A stretch of 64,000 bases of DNA from Acinetobacter nosocomialis NIPH 2119 (GCF_000368085.1 NZ_KB849239.1:1998389-2062388), one strand, 5' to 3'; shown: positions 30,626 to 40,664, numbered from the stretch's first letter. Numbers and translations: made by a program. Notes: generated by a model from the sequence alone, not told the origin.

Positions 30626-31501
30626 TTAGGTTTTCCAAATTCTTGGGAATTCCTCATCTAAATCAAACCAATACCGTCTTAATCTTGCTCTTATAGCCGC
30701 GAAAGCATCATGGCAATGTCGCACATCATTTCCTAAAAACCGAGCACACAGCACATCTTCTAGTAACGTCAAAGTCACAGGCACATCCATACGCATAATG
30801 AGTTCACGAATGAGTTCAATATGTTGCTCTAAATAAAATGAAGAACGGAATTTTGCTGGCGGTACAGCCCAGAAACTTGCCATTACAGCCAGATTATTCA
30901 TTCCTAAACATGAGCTTAACCAGCGATCTCCCCCCTCAAAATATAAAGTATCGGCAACTAGTAATTTATTCTCACGCCATAACTTAAATTGATTGTGATA
31001 ACTTCCCTGAACAAAATTCTCAGCTCGAGCCTGTCGGCCCAAAACCAGCATATCCCATCCAATAAAACTTGCTGTTTGTTCAAGGTGAATATGTGTTTCC
31101 GAATGTGCTACAGCACCATCAAATAACATCGTTTCTTGTGGCATCCACTCTAAAATAGAGTCATTTTTTACAGTCAGATAAATATGCTGAAAAGCCTGTT
31201 TACCATTGGTTCTATACCATTTCCCAGCTCCAGGTGTGGTAATAACTGCATGTGCCTGCTCTGCTGTTTCAATTTGGAAAGTAAGATGATCTCCTCCTGC
31301 AATTCCTGCTGGTGGATGAACAATAATAGCGTGGCAAACTCCAGTTTTTTCGGGCCAGAGCATTTTTTGCACCCGAACAGGGCCATGATGTTTCCTATGA
31401 CTCATTATGGTGCGAGAATTTTTAAAACTAAAACCAAGCTCTAATTGTGCATACCAAAATGGTGCTAAAGAAGTCTGAGAAAATTGCTGAATCCGATTCA
31501 T
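30626..31501 (-). CDS. ureD: Urease accessory protein UreD
   Basis: 291 residues. Scaffold that binds apo-urease and carries nickel through a tunnel with UreF and Ure[23 protein letters not shown] and [15 protein letters not shown] are conserved family motifs. It is the first gene of the operon (ureDABCEFG-hupE); the promoter must lie in the 190-bp spacer to the divergent lipoprotein gene, where I see no identified operator. Confidence 0.96.
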   Translation of the reverse strand: MNRIQQFSQTSLAPFWYAQLELGFSFKNSRTIMSHRKHHGPVRVQKMLWPEKTGVCHAIIVHPPAGIAGGDHLTFQIETAEQAHAVITTPGAGKWYRTNGKQAFQHIYLTVKNDSILEWMPQETMLFDGAVAHSETHIHLEQTASFIGWDMLVLGRQARAENFVQGSYHNQFKLWRENKLLVADTLYFEGGDRWLSSCLGMNNLAVMASFWAVPPAKFRSSFYLEQHIELIRELIMRMDVPVTLTLLEDVLCARFLGNDVRHCHDAFAAIRARLRRYWFDLDEEFPRIWKT

Positions 31502-31695
31502 TTTGGCTCATTTTTAATAATGGCTTTTTTAATAAGCAAAATATGCACCAAATACAAAAAGAGGTCATTACAAACTTAGAAACAATTTTTTTATTTTAAT
31601 GAGTTAAAAAATAGTCAATGTCTAACATAAAACCACAGTAAAGCATGGAATTATTTATACAATAGCGCCCATCCTCGCTCTTATAAATTTTTTCC

Positions 31696-32019
31696 ATGAA
31701 AATCTTTTTCGTGTTAGTACCTTTTGTATTTTTAACTGGGTGTATTTTTGGCCAATCTAGTGAGCTCAAACGTGCAGAAAAACTATTAAATAATTTTCAA
31801 TGTAAAAATGTTGAAACCAGTGAAATGCCTACAAGCTCTATCAATTCTTATTACCAACAAACTTTAGCCGTGAGTAAAGATAAAGCGACCTCTTATGTAG
31901 AAAGTTATAAAGAGGGTGAAGAATTATTCGCTATGCCTTTAGATGAAGTGGTAAAGAAGCAATATGAACTTTATAAAGCAGCATGCGACTCTCTAGGTGG
32001 AGTTTCTGCACAGCCATAA
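31696..32019 (+). CDS. Small lipoprotein, unknown function
   Basis: 107 residues. Lipobox LTGC gives an N-terminal lipidated cysteine at residue 16. The mature part is helical and charged, with LKRAEKLLNNFQCKNV and VVKKQYELYKAACDSL, and has two further cysteines that may form a disulfide. No domain recognised. Divergent from ureD; followed by a hairpin without a T-run. Confidence 0.72.
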   Translation: MKIFFVLVPFVFLTGCIFGQSSELKRAEKLLNNFQCKNVETSEMPTSSINSYYQQTLAVSKDKATSYVESYKEGEELFAMPLDEVVKKQYELYKAACDSLGGVSAQP

Positions 32020-32027
32020 TTAAAAAC

Positions 32028-32059
32028 AGGTATCCATTAAATCACTCGAATGGATACCT
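32028..32059 (+). repeat. Hairpin after the small lipoprotein gene
   Basis: Perfect 11-bp stem AGGTATCCATT/AATGGATACCT (32028-32038 with 32049-32059), 10-nt loop, 8 bp after the stop codon. There is no T-run, so intrinsic termination is doubtful; it may stabilise the 3' end. Confidence 0.65.
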
Positions 32060-32221
32060 CTACCCACCAACTTAATTTTAAAAATTACTATTAAAAGGTT
32101 CCTAATAAGCATTCACTTTACCTTTTGATAAAATTAAGCAACATAGTAACGCTTTTATTTTATTTTCTTTTTTTCTAGGCTTTAAATACTTTTTATTTTT
32201 TATTTTGAGGTTTTGGTCATT

Positions 32222-32701
32222 ATGAAAAAATCATTATTAGCAATTGCACTTATGAGCACTCTTCTTGTCGCATGTAATAAACACGAAAATAAAACAGAGA
32301 CAACTTCTGATGCATCTACCCCTGTACAAACTACTGAAGCAAGTAATGCTGTTGCCGTAGATACTGAACATACAGCAGAGAACTCTCTCGACTGGAATGG
32401 TAAATACAAAGGAACACTTCCTTGCGCAGACTGTGAAGGCATCAAAACTGAATTAAAATTAAAAGATGATAAAACTTATGAGTTGACTGAAACTTATTTA
32501 GGTAAAGGTGATACAAACCCATTTGAAACACACGGTAAGTTTGCTTTCGATAAAGACAACACTTCTATTATTACCTTAGATGATAAAGCTCAAAACCGTA
32601 AATTCTTTATTGGTGAGAATACTGCTACTGCATTAGACATGGAAGGTAAAAAAGTTGAAGGTTCTTTGGCTGAACATTATGTGTTGAAAAAAGAAGACTA
32701 A
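32222..32701 (+). CDS. NlpE N-terminal-like lipoprotein
   Basis: 159 residues. Lipobox LVAC (cysteine 18) followed by a threonine-rich linker. A C-terminal domain (about 58-155) opens with DWNGKYKGTLPCADCEGI, which matches the copper-resistance/NlpE N-terminal domain with its C-x2-C pair. In E. coli NlpE senses lipoprotein-trafficking, redox and copper stress and signals to Cpx; this protein lacks the NlpE C-terminal domain, so only the fold is certain. Start chosen at ATG 32222 because it opens the signal peptide; a TTG three codons earlier is unlikely. Confidence 0.84.
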   Translation: MKKSLLAIALMSTLLVACNKHENKTETTSDASTPVQTTEASNAVAVDTEHTAENSLDWNGKYKGTLPCADCEGIKTELKLKDDKTYELTETYLGKGDTNPFETHGKFAFDKDNTSIITLDDKAQNRKFFIGENTATALDMEGKKVEGSLAEHYVLKKED

Positions 32702-32720
32702 TAAATTTTTCAATATAAAT

Positions 32721-32750
32721 AAAAAAACCGCTCATTTGAGCGGTTTTTTA
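32721..32750. terminator. Bidirectional terminator between the NlpE-like gene and aceA
   Basis: 8-bp stem ACCGCTCA/TGAGCGGT (32727-32734 with 32737-32744) with A-run on the left and T-run on the right; serves both convergent genes. Confidence 0.92.
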
Positions 32751-32762
32751 TGAAGTCAATTC

Positions 32763-34367
32763 TTAGTGAGCTGAGAATTGGTTCATTGTGTTTTTAGAGT
32801 CATCACCAGCTTTAAGTGCGTTTTCACCAGCGAAGATTTCTTTGTGATCATCACCGATGTCTGAACCAGCCATTGCTTGGTGTTTCACACATGCGATACC
32901 GCCACGGATTTCTTTACGTTGTACGCCAGCAACATAAGCTAACATACCTTGATCACCGAAGTAACCTTGTGCCAATTCGTGAGTAGAAAGAGCAGCAGTG
33001 TGGTATGTAGGAAGTGTGATCAAGTGATGGAACACACCAGCTTCACGCGCAGCGTCTGCTTGGAAAGTACGGATTTTTTCATCAGCATCAGCAGCTAATT
33101 CAGTGTTGTCGTACTCAGCGCTCATTAATTTAGCACGGTCGTAAGCAGATACATCTTTACCTTCAGCAACCCAACGGTCATACGCTTGTTGACGGAAGTT
33201 TAAAGTCCAGTTGAATGATGGGCTGTTGTTGTAAACAAGCTTCGCATTTGGAACTACTTCTTTAACACGGTTAACCATGTGAGCAATTTCTTTTACGTTT
33301 GGAGTCGGAGTTTCGATCCAAAGTAAGTCAGCACCGTTTTGAAGGCTAGTGATACAGTCAAGTACAACACGGTCAATCTGAGTGCCTTCACGGAATTGAT
33401 ATAAACCAGAAGCTAAACGAGTTGGACGGTGTAACTTGCCATCACGTTTAATTAAGATTTCATCATCAGTTGCTTCAGAGATATCAATTTCTTGAGTGTC
33501 TAAGTAGCTAATATATTTAGATGCGATATCGCCTGGTTCTTTAACTACTGGGATGCTTTGAGTAAGGTCAGCACCTTCAGAGTCAGTACGAGCAACAATA
33601 ACGCCTTCTTCTACACCTAATTCTAAGAATGCATAACGAAGAGCATGGATCTTAGCGATGAAGTCAGCATGTGGAACAGTTACTTTACCAGCTTGGTGAC
33701 CACATTGTTTTGCATCAGATACTTGGTTTTCGATTTGAAGCGCACAAGCACCAGCTTCAATCATTTTCTTAGCAAGTAAGTAAGTTGCTTCTTCGTTACC
33801 GAAACCAGCATCGATGTCCGCAATAATTGGCACAACGTGAGTTTCGAAGTTGTCGATTTGAGCTGTGATTTCAGCTACTTTCGCAGAGTCACCAGCTTCT
33901 TTTGCTTTGTTTAAAGCACGGAACAAGTCATTTAATTCTTTTGCATCAGCTTGACGTAAGAAAGTGTAGATTTCTTCGATTAAAGCAGGTACTGAAGTTT
34001 TTTCGTGCATAGATTGATCAGGAAGTGGACCAAATTCTGAACGAAGTGCAGCAACCATCCAACCAGAAAGGTAGATATAACGTTTGCTAGTAGTACCGAA
34101 GTATTTTTTGTTAGCAATCATTTTTTGTTGAGCGATGAAACCATGCCAGCAACCTAATGATTGAGTATATTTGCTTGAATCAGCATCGTATTCAGCCATA
34201 TCACGACGCATAATCGCAGCTGTATACTTAGCAATATCTAAACCTGTTTTGAAACGGTTTTGAAGTTGCATACGAGCAGCATCTTCTGGGCTAATGTCTG
34301 CCCAAGTGTTGCCGAATTTTGATTTTAATTCACGTACTGCATCAATCGCTGTTTGATATGTAGTCAT
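32763..34367 (-). CDS. aceA: Isocitrate lyase
   Basis: 534 residues. Splits isocitrate to glyoxylate and succinate, the first step of the glyoxylate shunt, needed on acetate, fatty acids and alkanes. The catalytic cysteine lies in KQCGHQAGKVTVPH, the variant seen in the long Pseudomonas-type enzyme instead of the KKCGH of E. coli; other active-site segments are DIDAGFGN and VYNNSPSFNW. The length (over 530) fits that subfamily. Single gene with a 590-bp upstream region. The divergent LysR regulator is a candidate controller, which is inference only. Confidence 0.97.
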   Translation of the reverse strand: MTTYQTAIDAVRELKSKFGNTWADISPEDAARMQLQNRFKTGLDIAKYTAAIMRRDMAEYDADSSKYTQSLGCWHGFIAQQKMIANKKYFGTTSKRYIYLSGWMVAALRSEFGPLPDQSMHEKTSVPALIEEIYTFLRQADAKELNDLFRALNKAKEAGDSAKVAEITAQIDNFETHVVPIIADIDAGFGNEEATYLLAKKMIEAGACALQIENQVSDAKQCGHQAGKVTVPHADFIAKIHALRYAFLELGVEEGVIVARTDSEGADLTQSIPVVKEPGDIASKYISYLDTQEIDISEATDDEILIKRDGKLHRPTRLASGLYQFREGTQIDRVVLDCITSLQNGADLLWIETPTPNVKEIAHMVNRVKEVVPNAKLVYNNSPSFNWTLNFRQQAYDRWVAEGKDVSAYDRAKLMSAEYDNTELAADADEKIRTFQADAAREAGVFHHLITLPTYHTAALSTHELAQGYFGDQGMLAYVAGVQRKEIRGGIACVKHQAMAGSDIGDDHKEIFAGENALKAGDDSKNTMNQFSAH

Positions 34368-34955
34368 GATATTGTCCTGTATTCATTTTAGGATTTCATC
34401 GATCGAAGCCTAGAGTCATGTTACTTAAATTTCTTATGACACCAGCTGCTTCTTCATGTACACAGCTTAGACTTAGCCAATCAATTAATCCAATATCCTT
34501 CGTTAATCTTCAGTATTTATTTAAAAAATATACCAATAAATCGATATTATAAGTAAAACTAAAAAACATAACACTTTGTTTATAAAAACAAAATAATCCT
34601 AAAGGAGTATAGTATTTTGATCAAAAAACTCTCCAAGTTTTATTTTTATACAGTTCTTAAGATTTTTCCATTCATTTTTAGTGTTAAAAGTCAATTGTAA
34701 ATTAGGCGACTTTTGCCAATGAAAAAAGTCAATCAACATGCTATAACAATACTAAATATTAATTAAAAATATTTCTTCCATAACTACAAATATAAAAACA
34801 TATCAAAGATAACAAAATCGAGCATTTGAGGTGCTTTTCAGGCATACTTAATTTCAACAAAAAATGTCGTTTTTCTCATCATTTTTTCACACAATGTTCT
34901 TTAAATATGGCATAATTTGAAACAATTTTAGGGTTTTATTTTCGGTATTTTTTTT
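34368..34955. promoter_or_regulatory. Divergent aceA / LysR regulatory region with two palindromes
   Basis: 588 bp without a gene. It holds a perfect 12-bp palindrome TTTTGATCAAAA (34615-34626) and a dyad TTTGTTT-N4-AAACAAA (34575-34581 with 34586-34592), both upstream of aceA. LysR regulators bind T-N11-A dyads, and the second dyad has this form, but no target is proven. I cannot mark -35/-10 boxes securely. Confidence 0.45.
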
Positions 34956-35945
34956 ATGAATCTGGAGCGGGTAGATCTTAATCTATTAATATATCTTGAT
35001 GTTCTTCTTCGTGAAAAAAATGTTACTCGCGCAGCCGAACAACTTGGTGTTACTCAACCTGCCATGAGTAATATTTTACGCCGTTTGCGTAATTTATTTA
35101 ATGACCCTCTCCTGATCCGTTCATCTGAAGGGATGACGCCGACAGAACGTGCGCTTGAATTACAACCACGTATTCGCGATGCCCTTTCTGATCTTTCCAT
35201 GATTTTGGAACCGCGTACCGAATTTCGCCCTTATACCAGTAATCGCGTTTTCCGTATTATGACTTCTGACTATGCAGAAGCAACCCTAGTTCCTCGTCTT
35301 GTTAAAGCTCTACGCTCTGAAGCACCAAACGTTGTACTCGATTTTCTCACTCCAAGTGACGTGTCATATAGAGATATGGAGCAAGGTAAAGTTGATCTAG
35401 CAATTAATCGCTTCAATGAAATTCCACAAAGCTTCCACCAAGTTTTAGTTTGGCGTGATAGCTTTAGCTGTATTTTAAATGACAAACACCCTGCTGTTAC
35501 TCATTTAAACTTAAAAAGCTATTTAGATGCTCAACATATTTGGGTATCTAAAACTGGTATGGGTGTAGGTTTTGGGGTAAACCCTGACAAACAAGGTGGC
35601 CTAGGCTGGATTGATCAGGCATTAGAACGTATTGGTCAACGTCGTAAAATTTCTGTGTTTACGCGCCACTATCAAATGCCAGCATTACTTGCTCAAAATG
35701 TTGATTTGATTGCAACGCTTCCAACTCGAATGGCTCGTTTGCAAGCACAAAATCCAAAATTAGTCATTAAGGATCCACCGTTTTATATTCCTGAGTTCGA
35801 ACTCAAGATGGCATGGTGTCCATTATTACATCATCATCCAGCTCATCGCTGGTTACGCCAACTTATCTTATTCGTTGCTCGCCAAATGATCGAAGAGGAA
35901 AATCGTGAATTCCTAACCAATAATTCACAATTTTCCCACTATTAA
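34956..35945 (+). CDS. LysR-family transcriptional regulator
   Basis: 329 residues. N-terminal winged helix-turn-helix at about residues 8-67 (LNLLIYLDVLLREKNVTRAA, then VTQPAMSNILRRLR), followed by an effector-binding domain. The N-terminal part resembles the NodD/LeuO-like subgroup (MNLERVDLNLL). It is divergent from aceA; LysR genes often control the divergent neighbour, so aceA is a candidate target, but no ligand can be inferred. Confidence 0.9.
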   Translation: MNLERVDLNLLIYLDVLLREKNVTRAAEQLGVTQPAMSNILRRLRNLFNDPLLIRSSEGMTPTERALELQPRIRDALSDLSMILEPRTEFRPYTSNRVFRIMTSDYAEATLVPRLVKALRSEAPNVVLDFLTPSDVSYRDMEQGKVDLAINRFNEIPQSFHQVLVWRDSFSCILNDKHPAVTHLNLKSYLDAQHIWVSKTGMGVGFGVNPDKQGGLGWIDQALERIGQRRKISVFTRHYQMPALLAQNVDLIATLPTRMARLQAQNPKLVIKDPPFYIPEFELKMAWCPLLHHHPAHRWLRQLILFVARQMIEEENREFLTNNSQFSHY

Positions 35946-36067
35946 ATAAATTTTAATTTAATTGTCTCTTTCAAACATTATCTTAAGCGCTGAGCAATCA
36001 ATCTGATTACCTCAGCGCTTTTTTGTGTTAAAACATAGTCATAATAATGATGATCCTCGGGTGATTT

Positions 36068-37393
36068 GTGAGTCTCTTTCAAAATATCATTATCATCGTA
36101 CTGCTCATCATCGCAGCAGGCTTTTTATCTTTAACTGAAATTGCTCTAGCTGGTGCCAGAAAAGTAAAGTTAAAAATTTTGGCCGAAGCTGGCGAAGAAC
36201 GTGCTCAACAGGTACTTGATTTACAAGAACAATCTGCAGACTTTTTTGCAGCATCCCAAATTGGCCTAAATGCTGTCGCAATCTTAGGCGGTATCTTGGG
36301 TGAAGCTGCATTTCGTCCTTTCTTTGTCAACTTAGTTGACCGCTTTTACCAAGGTCCGTGGACGCAAACCATTGGTTTTGCCCTATCTTTCACCTTGGTA
36401 ACTTCTTTATTTATTTTATTTGCCGATCTCATGCCAAAACGATTGGCAATGATTGCACCTGAAAAAATCGCAATTAGCGTGATTAATCCTATTCAGATTT
36501 TTATTAAAATCTGTAAGCCCTTAGCATGGGGCATCAACGCAATCGCAAATTTGTTATTTCGCTTATTTAAAGTAAATACAACACGTGAAGACAATATAAC
36601 TTTTGATGATATTTCAGCAGTTATGGATGCTGGTGCTCAAGCAGGTGTACTGCAAAAACAAGAACATCATTTTATTGAAAATGTATTTGAGCTTGAAGAA
36701 CGCACAGTGCCGTCAAGTATGACAACGCGTGAAAATGTTGTGTATTTTACTTTAAATGAACATGAAGACAGCATTCGACAAAAACTAGCAGAATATCCTT
36801 ATTCTAAATTTTTAGTTTGTAATGAAAATATTGATCAGGTTATTGGTTATGTAGATGCCAAAGATTTTTTAGTTCGTATTTTAAATAATCAATCGCCTAC
36901 ACAGTTAAATGAATCTACTATTCGCAATGTTCTCATTATTCCTGACACTTTAACACTTTCTGAATTACTTGATCGCTTCCGCTCAACAAAAGAAAAATTT
37001 GCCGTTGTAATTAACGAATACGCGCTTGTGGTCGGTGTTATTACCTTAAGCGATATTATGATTACCGTTATGGGCGATTGGGTTACCCCAATTGAAGAAG
37101 AGCAGCAAATTATTAAACGTGATAATAATTCTTGGTTAATTGATGGAAGTACACCAATTGATGACCTAAGGCATGCTCTAGAAATTGATGAAATGCCTGA
37201 TGAAGAAAATTATGAAACATTAGCCGGATTTATGATGTACCGTTTACGCAAAATTCCTCGCCCCGCAGATTTTGTTGAATTCGGTGGTTATAAATTCGAA
37301 GTTGTCGATGTGGACCATTTTAAAATTGATCAGTTACTGGTAACACGTGTATTAGAAAAATCTGACCTCCCCTCAACACCAGATGAAAATTGA
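36068..37393 (+). CDS. CNNM/CBS-domain membrane protein (hemolysin-C/CorC family)
   Basis: 441 residues. N-terminal CNNM domain with four membrane helices (LSLTEIALAGARKVKLK opens it), a pair of CBS domains at about residues 210-340 (VPSSMTTRENV and FAVVINEYALVVGVITLSDIM), and a C-terminal transporter-associated domain (WLIDGSTPIDDL). Relatives are implicated in magnesium or cobalt efflux; the historical hemolysin label has little support. Start is GTG at 36068, the only in-frame start before the first helix. Followed by its own terminator. Confidence 0.87.
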   Translation: MSLFQNIIIIVLLIIAAGFLSLTEIALAGARKVKLKILAEAGEERAQQVLDLQEQSADFFAASQIGLNAVAILGGILGEAAFRPFFVNLVDRFYQGPWTQTIGFALSFTLVTSLFILFADLMPKRLAMIAPEKIAISVINPIQIFIKICKPLAWGINAIANLLFRLFKVNTTREDNITFDDISAVMDAGAQAGVLQKQEHHFIENVFELEERTVPSSMTTRENVVYFTLNEHEDSIRQKLAEYPYSKFLVCNENIDQVIGYVDAKDFLVRILNNQSPTQLNESTIRNVLIIPDTLTLSELLDRFRSTKEKFAVVINEYALVVGVITLSDIMITVMGDWVTPIEEEQQIIKRDNNSWLIDGSTPIDDLRHALEIDEMPDEENYETLAGFMMYRLRKIPRPADFVEFGGYKFEVVDVDHFKIDQLLVTRVLEKSDLPSTPDEN

Positions 37394-37407
37394 TTTATTT
37401 TGGTGCA

Positions 37408-37441
37408 AAATATCCTGCTAATTAAAGCGGGATATTTTTTT
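37408..37441 (+). terminator. Terminator after the CNNM/CBS gene
   Basis: 12-bp stem AAATATCCTGCT/AGCGGGATATTT (37408-37419 with 37426-37436, one G-U pair) followed by a T-run. Confidence 0.88.
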
Positions 37442-37537
37442 AATAAAATAATTTTTAAACTCATACTTATTTTAAGATAGTGTTATTTTAAAAGTTTAAT
37501 TTATTATCTTAATCATATTTTTAAATATATAAATTAA

Positions 37538-37572
37538 CTCTTTAATTAAAATAAAAATTTTTAATTAAAGAG
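37538..37572. repeat. Perfect 14-bp inverted repeat upstream of the citrate transporter
   Basis: Arms 37538-37551 and 37559-37572 (CTCTTTAATTAAAA and its complement) around a 7-nt spacer. It lies about 370 bp upstream of the transporter start in a 551-bp AT-rich spacer (37394-37944) that otherwise holds no gene. It may be an operator or a stem; no T-run follows. Confidence 0.7.
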
Positions 37573-37944
37573 AAATAAAAATTTGCACATAAAGCATTTA
37601 CAGCTTCCTCTTACTTATGTAACGTAGCTATAGCAAGCAATGTAAATGGGTATACTTCTCATTTCAGCATTCAAAAACAAATATAATTGTTAAAAATATA
37701 TGATAATTCCAAATATGATAAAGGTTTTATATGCTCTAATAATAACTACTATATATTATAAATAGACTATACCAATAATATATATATTCAGTATTTTCCT
37801 AGAATATACCTTTCCAAGTGAATATATATTAACCAAATAAACTAAATATATTATTTGTCTTTTTAATAAAAATTCATAAGAATAATCAAAGTCAGAGTTT
37901 TGAATAAACTTGTTCAGTAAAACTAAAGGCAAAGGATTGATTGT

Positions 37945-39282
37945 ATGCTGACATTACTTGGTGTTGGCATGATTTTATGCTTCATGTATTTAATCATGTC
38001 CAAACGTTTAAGCCCTATTATTGCTTTAATTCTTATCCCATTTATTTTTTCTCTTATCGCCTGGGGCCTTGGTCATTATTTTGAAAGCTTAAGTCATATT
38101 GAGCTCAAGGGTCTTAGCGAAATGATGCTAGAAGGCATCAAAAAACTTGCGCCTACTGGCGTAATGCTATTATTCGCGATTTTATATTTTGCCTTAATGA
38201 TCGATGCAGGTCTTTTCGATCCTCCGGTTAAATGGATTTTGAAAAAAGTTAAAGGTGACCCTCTAAAAATTACATTAGGGACAGTTTTTTTAACTACATT
38301 GGTTTCTCTTGATGGTGATGGCTCGACCACATATATGATATGTGTTGCAGCAATGCTTCCTCTCTATCAACGCCTAGGTATGAATACACTTATCATGACA
38401 GCACTTATGTTGTTATGTAGTGGTGTCATGAATTTAACACCATGGGGAGGCCCTACTGCTCGTGCAGCGAGTGCGCTTCAAGTCGACCCAAGCCATATTT
38501 TTGTACCAATGATCATTCCAATGGTGATTAGTATTGGCTGGTTATTCTTCTTGGCATATTTATATGGTCGTTATGAGCAAAAACGTCTAGGCGTAATTGA
38601 GCTTGAAAGTCACCATGGTGACAACATTACCGTTTCAAAAGATCCGGAAGCGACTCGTCCACATTTACGTAAAGTAAATATGGTACTTACCATTATTCTT
38701 ATGATTGCGTTGATCAAAGGTATTTTACCAATGTCAGTGTTATTCATGCTGGCGTTCTGTATTGCGATGCTTATTAACTATCCAGATGTTGATATGCAGA
38801 AGAAACGTATCGCTATGCATGCAGATAGTATCTTGGCTGTTGTCGGTTTAATTTTTGCGGCAGGTATTTTTACAGGTATTTTATCTGGCACAGGCATGGT
38901 TGAAGCGATGTCTAAAGAATTTGTCGCAATGATCCCTGCAAGCATGGGTCCATATCTTGCACCAATTACAGCGTTGGTAAGCATGCCTTTGACGTTCTTT
39001 ATGTCAAACGATGCATTCTTCTATGGTGTATTGCCTATTCTTGCCGAAGCTGCTTCACATTATGGCATTAGTCCAGAAGCGATTGCTCGTGCTTCAATTG
39101 TAGGTCAACCTGTACACTTATTATCACCTCTTGTTCCATCAACTTACTTATTATGTGGTCTTGCTAAAGTCGATTTTGCAGATCATCAAAAGTTTACTTT
39201 TAAATGGGCATTTATTACTTGTATGGTGTTAATGGGTACAGCTTTAGTGATTGGTGTTTTCCCACTTTTTAGTGCAATCTAA
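37945..39282 (+). CDS. CitMHS-family citrate transporter
   Basis: 445 residues with about 12 membrane helices. LVSLDGDGSTTYMICVAAMLPLY and NLTPWGGPTARAASAL near residues 130 and 170 are the conserved substrate-site loops of the CitMHS (CitM/CitH) family, which imports citrate complexed with a divalent metal or with protons. FFMSNDAFFYGVLPIL in the C-terminal half mirrors the first loop, as expected of a two-repeat transporter. Ion specificity cannot be read from sequence. Single gene with a long AT-rich upstream region and its own terminator. Confidence 0.9.
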   Translation: MLTLLGVGMILCFMYLIMSKRLSPIIALILIPFIFSLIAWGLGHYFESLSHIELKGLSEMMLEGIKKLAPTGVMLLFAILYFALMIDAGLFDPPVKWILKKVKGDPLKITLGTVFLTTLVSLDGDGSTTYMICVAAMLPLYQRLGMNTLIMTALMLLCSGVMNLTPWGGPTARAASALQVDPSHIFVPMIIPMVISIGWLFFLAYLYGRYEQKRLGVIELESHHGDNITVSKDPEATRPHLRKVNMVLTIILMIALIKGILPMSVLFMLAFCIAMLINYPDVDMQKKRIAMHADSILAVVGLIFAAGIFTGILSGTGMVEAMSKEFVAMIPASMGPYLAPITALVSMPLTFFMSNDAFFYGVLPILAEAASHYGISPEAIARASIVGQPVHLLSPLVPSTYLLCGLAKVDFADHQKFTFKWAFITCMVLMGTALVIGVFPLFSAI

Positions 39283-39302
39283 GCATATTCTGCTATAAAA
39301 AA

Positions 39303-39330
39303 ATAAAAGCCCCAATTGGGGCTTTTTTTA
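39303..39330. terminator. Bidirectional terminator between the citrate transporter and the next gene
   Basis: 9-bp stem AAAAGCCCC/GGGGCTTTT (39305-39313 with 39318-39326), AATT loop, T-run to the right and A-rich sequence to the left. Confidence 0.92.
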
Positions 39331-39840
39331 TTTATTCACATACTCAATCATGGCATCTAAGAACGCATGAAAGTGCAAGGTAATATCTTCTTCTAAAATT
39401 TTATAGGCATTATCAAATTGCACCATTGGCCAACCTTCTTTCCAAAATGGGAAGATATCATGTAAGTCATGGGTAACTATGCCATCTTCACGAACAATTG
39501 CTTGTGAAATTTGTGCCAAAACTTGCGCTGTTTCTGCCCCATCAATAGCTAAATAATCAATACCACGTGCTTTTAAAATACGAATTCGATCTTTTTTATA
39601 GCGAATTTTTTTAGCTTGAGCTGCATTTAAACCTAGTGCAAGAGTAACTGCCTCTACAAATTTCTCTTCAAAATTTGTATTTAGTGCTACCAAAGCCTGT
39701 TTATGCGCTTCCTGACGTCCTGCTTTCCCCCCGCTACGGATGATCTCATGTGCTTCCGTATCTAGCTTATCTTTTTTCATCGACTGTAAAATGTCTAAAA
39801 TTTCGATATCGCTTAAAGATTCAGGAGATTGCTCAAACAT
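39328..39840 (-). CDS. Conserved cytoplasmic protein, unknown function
   Basis: 170 residues without signal or membrane segment. The N-terminal half is helical and charged (IEILDILQSMKKDKLDTEAHE), and the middle is lysine- and arginine-rich (KKIRYKKDRIRILKARGIDY). The C-terminal part is acidic and aromatic (HDIFPFWKEGWPMVQFDNAYKIL). I recognise no family. Start taken at ATG 39840 with AAGGA 5 bases before it; the longest frame begins ten codons earlier with no ribosome site. Confidence 0.7.
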   Translation of the reverse strand: MFEQSPESLSDIEILDILQSMKKDKLDTEAHEIIRSGGKAGRQEAHKQALVALNTNFEEKFVEAVTLALGLNAAQAKKIRYKKDRIRILKARGIDYLAIDGAETAQVLAQISQAIVREDGIVTHDLHDIFPFWKEGWPMVQFDNAYKILEEDITLHFHAFLDAMIEYVNK

Positions 39841-40062
39841 AGGAGTCCTTATACATACAACTAAAGACACATTCTCTCATAAAAGCAATATTAAAGCAGA
39901 ACAAAATTTTAAATGGTCGATTATCTTGACTATTTTTATAGTCCTAATCTCAGAGACTACATTCATAAAACCTGATAATTCTTTGGTTATGAATTTTACT
40001 ATTTGCTAAACTAGTTTTACCCTGATAATATTATTTTACCCTGATAAAAATATGCGGCTAAA

Positions 40063-40611
40063 ATGAATACTAAAATCACCTATACTGCTTTCACTGGAAG
40101 CACGCTTATTGCGAGTGACTCCCTTATTGAACTTGCAAAGAAACTCAAAGAACTTCCGAAAACAACGGAAAATATTCTGATTTTTAATGATCAAACAGGT
40201 CAACAAATTGATCTTGACCTTTCTGGTTCGGAACAAGAATTTCAACAACGTTATGCTGAGCCGGAAGAAATTAAAAAAGTTGGACGACCTAAACTTGGCG
40301 TAATTTCGCGTGAAATCACTTTACAGAAAAAACATTGGGATTGGTTAGACCAACAAAGTGCGAGTGCATCAGCAGTGATTCGCAAGTTAATTGATAAAGA
40401 GTTAAGTAACCCAAATTCTGAAGGCAATATTATGCTCGCCAAACAAGCCATCGATCGTTTTATGTCGGCCATGTTAGGTAATATGCCAAATTATGAGGAA
40501 GCAACACGTGCCTTATATCAAGGTGATCGAAATACATTTTTAAAGATGATTCAGAACTATCCTAAAGATTTAAGAGAATATTTAACTTTAAAAGCCCAAA
40601 ATATTTTCTAA
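40063..40611 (+). CDS. DUF2239 family protein
   Basis: 182 residues. The segment GRPKLGVISREITLQKKHWDWLDQ near residue 76 is the family signature; the beta-rich N-terminus (TAFTGSTLIASDSL) and C-terminal helices (FMSAMLGNMPNYEEATRALYQGD) fit DUF2239. The function is unknown. The basic GRPK and the following segment that resembles a ribbon-helix-helix DNA-binding fold are compatible with a nucleic-acid role, but that is speculation. Single gene. Confidence 0.8.
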   Translation: MNTKITYTAFTGSTLIASDSLIELAKKLKELPKTTENILIFNDQTGQQIDLDLSGSEQEFQQRYAEPEEIKKVGRPKLGVISREITLQKKHWDWLDQQSASASAVIRKLIDKELSNPNSEGNIMLAKQAIDRFMSAMLGNMPNYEEATRALYQGDRNTFLKMIQNYPKDLREYLTLKAQNIF

Positions 40612-40620
40612 ACTCAATAA

Positions 40621-40646
40621 AAAAACCCGCTTACGCGGGTTTTTTA
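40621..40646. terminator. Bidirectional terminator between the DUF2239 gene and cysN
   Basis: 7-bp stem AACCCGC/GCGGGTT (40624-40630 with 40635-40641), TTAC loop, A-run left and T-run right. Confidence 0.92.
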
Positions 40647-40664
40647 GAATTCATTTTCAATCTA

